A DNA stretch of 64,000 nt from Acidobacteriota bacterium. Lineage in GTDB: Bacteria; Acidobacteriota; Terriglobia; Acidiferrales; UBA7541. The notes beneath the pieces were generated by a model. The model did no database searches, was not told the DNA's origin, and worked only from the letters and a program-made list of their open reading frames with translations. The translations under genes and the position numbers were made by a program. Location: positions 1 through 64,000 of the forward strand of contig QHYK01000056.1 of NCBI GenBank assembly GCA_003224085.1, read 5' to 3'. This document shows, in pieces, positions 62,001 through 64,000 of this stretch; the stretch's first letter is position 1; the number at the start of each line of letters is the position of its first letter.

Positions 62001-62584
62001 ATGTCCGGGTCATTATTATCAGCTCCGTCGAGCATGAAGTTGTTGCTGCGCTCGCGCGAACCGTTCACAGAAAACCCGCTGAAAAGGGTGTTCGTCTGCG
62101 TCACGCCGGGAGAAAGCAGAACAAGCTGGTAAGGATCGCGAAGGATGAGGGGCAAATCCGCCATCTGCCTGCTGTCCACAAGATTGGTGATTTGCGCGTC
62201 GTTCAAATCCACCGGCGCAACGGATTCACTCGCGACGCGGATGGTTTCGCGGACGGCGCTGACCTCCAGCTTGGCGTCCAGTGAAAGGACCTGGTCGACG
62301 CTCAGGGGAATTCGCGAATAGAGAACGGTATTGAAACCGGCGCGTACGATAGTGATGTCATAGACGCCGGGGTTGAGGTTGGTGATCCGGTAGACACCGG
62401 ATTCGTCGGTCTGACCTGCTCGCGCCTCGCCCGTATCAACATTCTGGGCCGTAATCTTTGCGTTGTGTATCCGGGCGCCGGTGCTATCCGTGATGGTTCC
62501 CCCCATGGATGCCGTCTGGGCGCGCAGACAAGCAGGAAGAGTGAATATTACAAGCAAACCCACCACTACGGCCTTCCCTTGCAT
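59066..62584 (-). CDS. Oar-type TonB-dependent outer-membrane receptor
   Basis: Large outer-membrane beta barrel, typical of Acidobacteriota. Signal peptide AVVVGLLVIFTLPACLRA; carboxypeptidase-regulatory-like domain residues about 25-110 (GGTITDSTGARIHNAKITAQ, GVYRITNLNPGVYDITI); plug about 130-250 (GFSVNGSRERSNNFMLDGADNND); then the barrel, ending in QIQLGMKLSF with terminal Phe for BAM insertion. 1172 residues, complete. GGAGG before the ATG. These receptors import large or polymeric nutrients; no dedicated SusD or transporter is next to it. No frameshifts, unlike the 40-52 kb genes. Confidence 0.93.
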   Translation of the reverse strand: MQGKAVVVGLLVIFTLPACLRAQTASMGGTITDSTGARIHNAKITAQNVDTGEARAGQTDESGVYRITNLNPGVYDITIVRAGFNTVLYSRIPLSVDQVLSLDAKLEVSAVRETIRVASESVAPVDLNDAQITNLVDSRQMADLPLILRDPYQLVLLSPGVTQTNTLFSGFSVNGSRERSNNFMLDGADNNDPDMGGFPGGPGRLNPENTQEFRVITNNYMPEFGRNNGAIIDIVTKQGTNNLHADIYWFGRYTALSAKDFFAQDRHQDPFVRNQVGYSVAGPIQKNKTFFFVNEDIWRFSTTLLKTSIVPTAAFKTGVFTYTSNGQSANVDVSTPNSPNNGTNFGAGGLPLDPLIQQIFAVYPNPNGTIVDGARGLLHFPSHSLVNSNNVTGRIDHDFSEQAILSVRYTFNQYSDSDYQHEDFLSGIGGVSTLQHNHNLTARLTSTAARGLINELHLAFNRLEFPLTCTGTNLFDSPSLNPLGLDPVGRGKDVPLTGSLAGFGCIFLGDTSGSTRNAGTYTAGENISWVLGRHTLKTGGEYRGVYSNSSNNFASRTITDSGVFSNFDIPSTTGTGFEPSSCTPQQMQACVNLQNLVWQLLGGVDFQTQAQFFDTSGTRTATDERGFRQREFAAYAQDSYKIIPNLTFSYGLRYEFFGVPVEVQNRMSTLTVSPDGPGPFTFTQIGEGPGRAPLYQDDGKGFEPRASVAWDPFRTGKTSLRAGYGIYRDRVFGQLVSLLRGDPPFQMLETQVCSGFFVGAFQACTLSAQTPVGTFPDSAVVNNCPPAGTPCSPILPFLVDPHLSTPYSQSWSTGIQIEPYPSLLLEANYVGSKGTHLIRLVDGNPPQPDRLAQYESFCVPGNPSNMGLNDPPTGQCSQSTLQFTNLWLGVNNGSLPPLFPDGNAVANNSAFLQAELFKGISNSIYHAFQLNITKRPSHGFAIQGAYTYSHAIDDGPDALIPISNNILFPPYPRDSFNLRAERGNSEFDVTHRLAVNYSWQLPLGRKHHSHGAATNLLVSGWTISGITTLSSGLPFEIFTSFDTQHTGLVARPDLNKGVTVPPSSDPRTQTGPSPALFSTPAFGSGGNLGRNHFRGPGINNSDAVLNKQVGIHERIKLDMRFEFYNLFNRVQFNQPDNLLADTTVFGQSTLETFRPDFTTGARQIQLGMKLSF

Positions 62585-62737
62585 ACCGTAAGCCCCCTCC
62601 TGGTTGGATGCCTATTTTCGTTGAGATGTAGTGGGTTAGGGATTGTTTGCCTCGGTATTCCCCCGAGAATCCCGGGTATGTGCAAGAAAACGTTTTTCGT
62701 AATTGCCAGCAAAGTTCTTACATGAAATCGGAAGGGA

Positions 62738-64000
62738 TCACAATGCAGATTCAAATTCACGAAAGCGGCGCTCAAGTTCCCATTGCTGCGAGGCTTTCTC
62801 GCTGGACTTCAAAAAAGCGCCGCACGCCGAAGAAGACTTGTCGCTGGCAAGAGAATCCTTCGAGCAAGCAGGGACGGGTGTGGCGAAATTATCCAGTGCG
62901 CGCCACAGACTGTCGCCCGGCGAAAAACTGTGTTCCAGACTCGTACGCACCATTTGCTTGAGGTCACGATAGCTCAGGCCATAGGTCTGCACGGCGCGCA
63001 CGTACTCATGAGTCAAGTCGATGCGCGAGACGCCTTCGTCATCAGTGGCTAACGCAACGGGTACGCCGAATTGGCGATAGAGCGGAAACGGGTGATTTTT
63101 TCCGCTCACGCCAAGGATCAGGTCGTTGCTGGTCAGACTGATTTCCACCATCACGTGATTGCGCGCCATTTCTTTCAACAATTCATGAGGTCGATCCTCG
63201 TACATCACGTCCACGCCGTGGCCGATGCGTTCGGCCATAGCTTCCTCGACGGCGAGGCGAATGTGGCAGCAAAGACCCTCATAGGGCACCAGTCCGGGTG
63301 CCAGTTCTCCCGAGTGCAGGGTCAAATGGATTTTGGGATATAGCTTGCGAAAGAACGCAATCATGCGCATGTGCAGCGTGTAATCGGACATGGAAATGTA
63401 GCCGTCTTCGGGCATGACAAAGTTAATGCCCACGAAGCGAGGATCGGCTGAGGCAGTCTCAAAACAGAGCAGCGTTTGGGCAAACACCTGCTGCTTGGGA
63501 AACCCGCGCAGAACTTGACAGAGATAGCGAATCTCGACGCCGCAAGCCGAAGAAGCGTCCGCCTGGCCGCAGCGTTCGCGTTGTCGTCGCAGAGTTTCTG
63601 CTTGATCGATCTCCGCCTTCGCGGTTGCGACTCCGTCACGTAAGCCGTGAGCCAGGAGGGAGTCGCGAAATTGGGCAAAGTCTTCTTGCCAGCCGATTTC
63701 TGACGCGAGCGCCTTGGCATGGTCGAATTCCGGAGTGTGCATAAGCTCGAGATATTGCTCATTCTGCGCGTCGGCGCGCGTCGCCACTTCGTCGAGCCAC
63801 TCGCCGAGGTGCCGGTGGCCCGTTCCCCCAAACTTCGCGAAGGCATCGAAAAAATGATCGTGGCCTGTCACGCCAGTAGACGCAACGAAGCCGCGCATCG
63901 AGAAGGCGTCCACCAGCGCATCGAAGAGGCCCTGGTCCTTGTAAGCTTGCGCCGCTGGGAGTCTGCCCTCTCCGCAGTTTGCATCACTCGAATCCTTTTC
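62738..64000 (-). CDS. Adenosine deaminase family protein, 5' end outside the window
   Basis: Metal-dependent aminohydrolase. Motifs: SGELAP within LTLHSGELAPG (catalytic Glu), ERIGHGVDVM (metal His) and ATDDEGVSR (paired Asp), with preceding FVMPEDGYISM. The frame is open to base 64000; the 29 codons beyond GTG 63913 (including AQAYKDQGLFDALVDAFS) continue the family pattern, so that GTG is internal. The first metal HxH motif is outside the window. 421 codons visible including the stop. Adenosine, adenine or AMP-type substrates are possible. Divergence from typical Add is moderate. Confidence 0.85.
   Translation of the reverse strand, partial: EKDSSDANCGEGRLPAAQAYKDQGLFDALVDAFSMRGFVASTGVTGHDHFFDAFAKFGGTGHRHLGEWLDEVATRADAQNEQYLELMHTPEFDHAKALASEIGWQEDFAQFRDSLLAHGLRDGVATAKAEIDQAETLRRQRERCGQADASSACGVEIRYLCQVLRGFPKQQVFAQTLLCFETASADPRFVGINFVMPEDGYISMSDYTLHMRMIAFFRKLYPKIHLTLHSGELAPGLVPYEGLCCHIRLAVEEAMAERIGHGVDVMYEDRPHELLKEMARNHVMVEISLTSNDLILGVSGKNHPFPLYRQFGVPVALATDDEGVSRIDLTHEYVRAVQTYGLSYRDLKQMVRTSLEHSFSPGDSLWRALDNFATPVPACSKDSLASDKSSSACGAFLKSSEKASQQWELERRFREFESAL

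Noticed and set aside
1-64000. tRNA, rRNA, CRISPR array or insertion sequence
   Set aside because: No cloverleaf-like segment, conserved rRNA stretch, regularly spaced repeat series or transposase was seen on reading both strands; a covariance-model search could still find a small RNA.

Overview
The window looks like chromosomal DNA of a member of the Acidobacteriota, probably a soil or peat heterotroph. This is inferred from gene content: a 1172-residue Oar-type TonB-dependent receptor with an N-terminal carboxypeptidase-regulatory-like domain, a bacillithiol-type PIG-L deacetylase, a homodimeric AceE, a DUF983 protein, an M56/TonB-like protein beside BlaI, frequent GTG/TTG starts with strong GGAGG sites, and dispersed intergenic repeats. 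I see no rRNA, tRNA, CRISPR array, insertion sequence or phage gene.

1-5.6 kb: an NmrA-like reductase running off the left edge, a repeat-rich spacer, small membrane proteins, an M48 protease, BshB1 and an SDR with His where the catalytic Tyr belongs. 5.8-13.1 kb: aceE, a MutT/periplasmic-binding-like pair, an exported acetamidase-like protein, then an IscU-like scaffold facing a mocA-xdhC pair (molybdenum hydroxylase maturation). 13.2-19.5 kb: an MDR oxidoreductase, an HSL-type esterase overlapping a Baeyer-Villiger-type monooxygenase, a permease remnant, a lone nuoB, a GH16 lipoprotein and a DinB-like protein. 19.5-31.8 kb: a Clp-N/SnoaL fusion, a receiver-only regulator, a secreted HExxE protein, DUF983, an exported sugar-binding-like protein, a Tat-exported class V aminotransferase, YgfZ, a metallo-beta-lactamase hydrolase, a repeat protein and a polytopic membrane protein.

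31.8-39.8 kb: a secreted two-esterase fusion (glucuronoyl-esterase-like plus SGNH), preceded in frame by a beta-lactamase-like remnant, then a co-directional vitamin B6 block (MocR/PdxR-type regulator, thioesterase, pdxS, pdxT, low-molecular-weight phosphatase, DtxR-type regulator). 40-52 kb holds a concentration of broken genes: a hybrid histidine kinase (two frameshifts and a stop), an M56/TonB-like sensor (two frameshifts), a TAP-like hydrolase (two frameshifts) and a tannase-family esterase (internal deletion plus frameshifts). Between them lie an intact LiaF-LytS-LytTR-methyltransferase operon and a blaI gene under a well-formed operator array. 52-64 kb: gamma-glutamyltransferase, an AmmeMemoRadiSam-type radical SAM enzyme behind a clear sigma-70-like promoter, a three-gene operon (lipoprotein hydrolase, small DnaB-N-like protein, CPBP protein), NDH-2, a decayed XRE regulator, the Oar receptor, and an adenosine deaminase running off the right edge.

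Most likely functional units: xdhC-mocA; the esterase/monooxygenase pair; pdxR to dtxR; the LiaF/LytS/LytTR operon; and the 55.6-57.4 kb operon. Several genes normally found in clusters stand alone here (aceE, nuoB, the radical SAM gene), which fits the scattered operons of this phylum.
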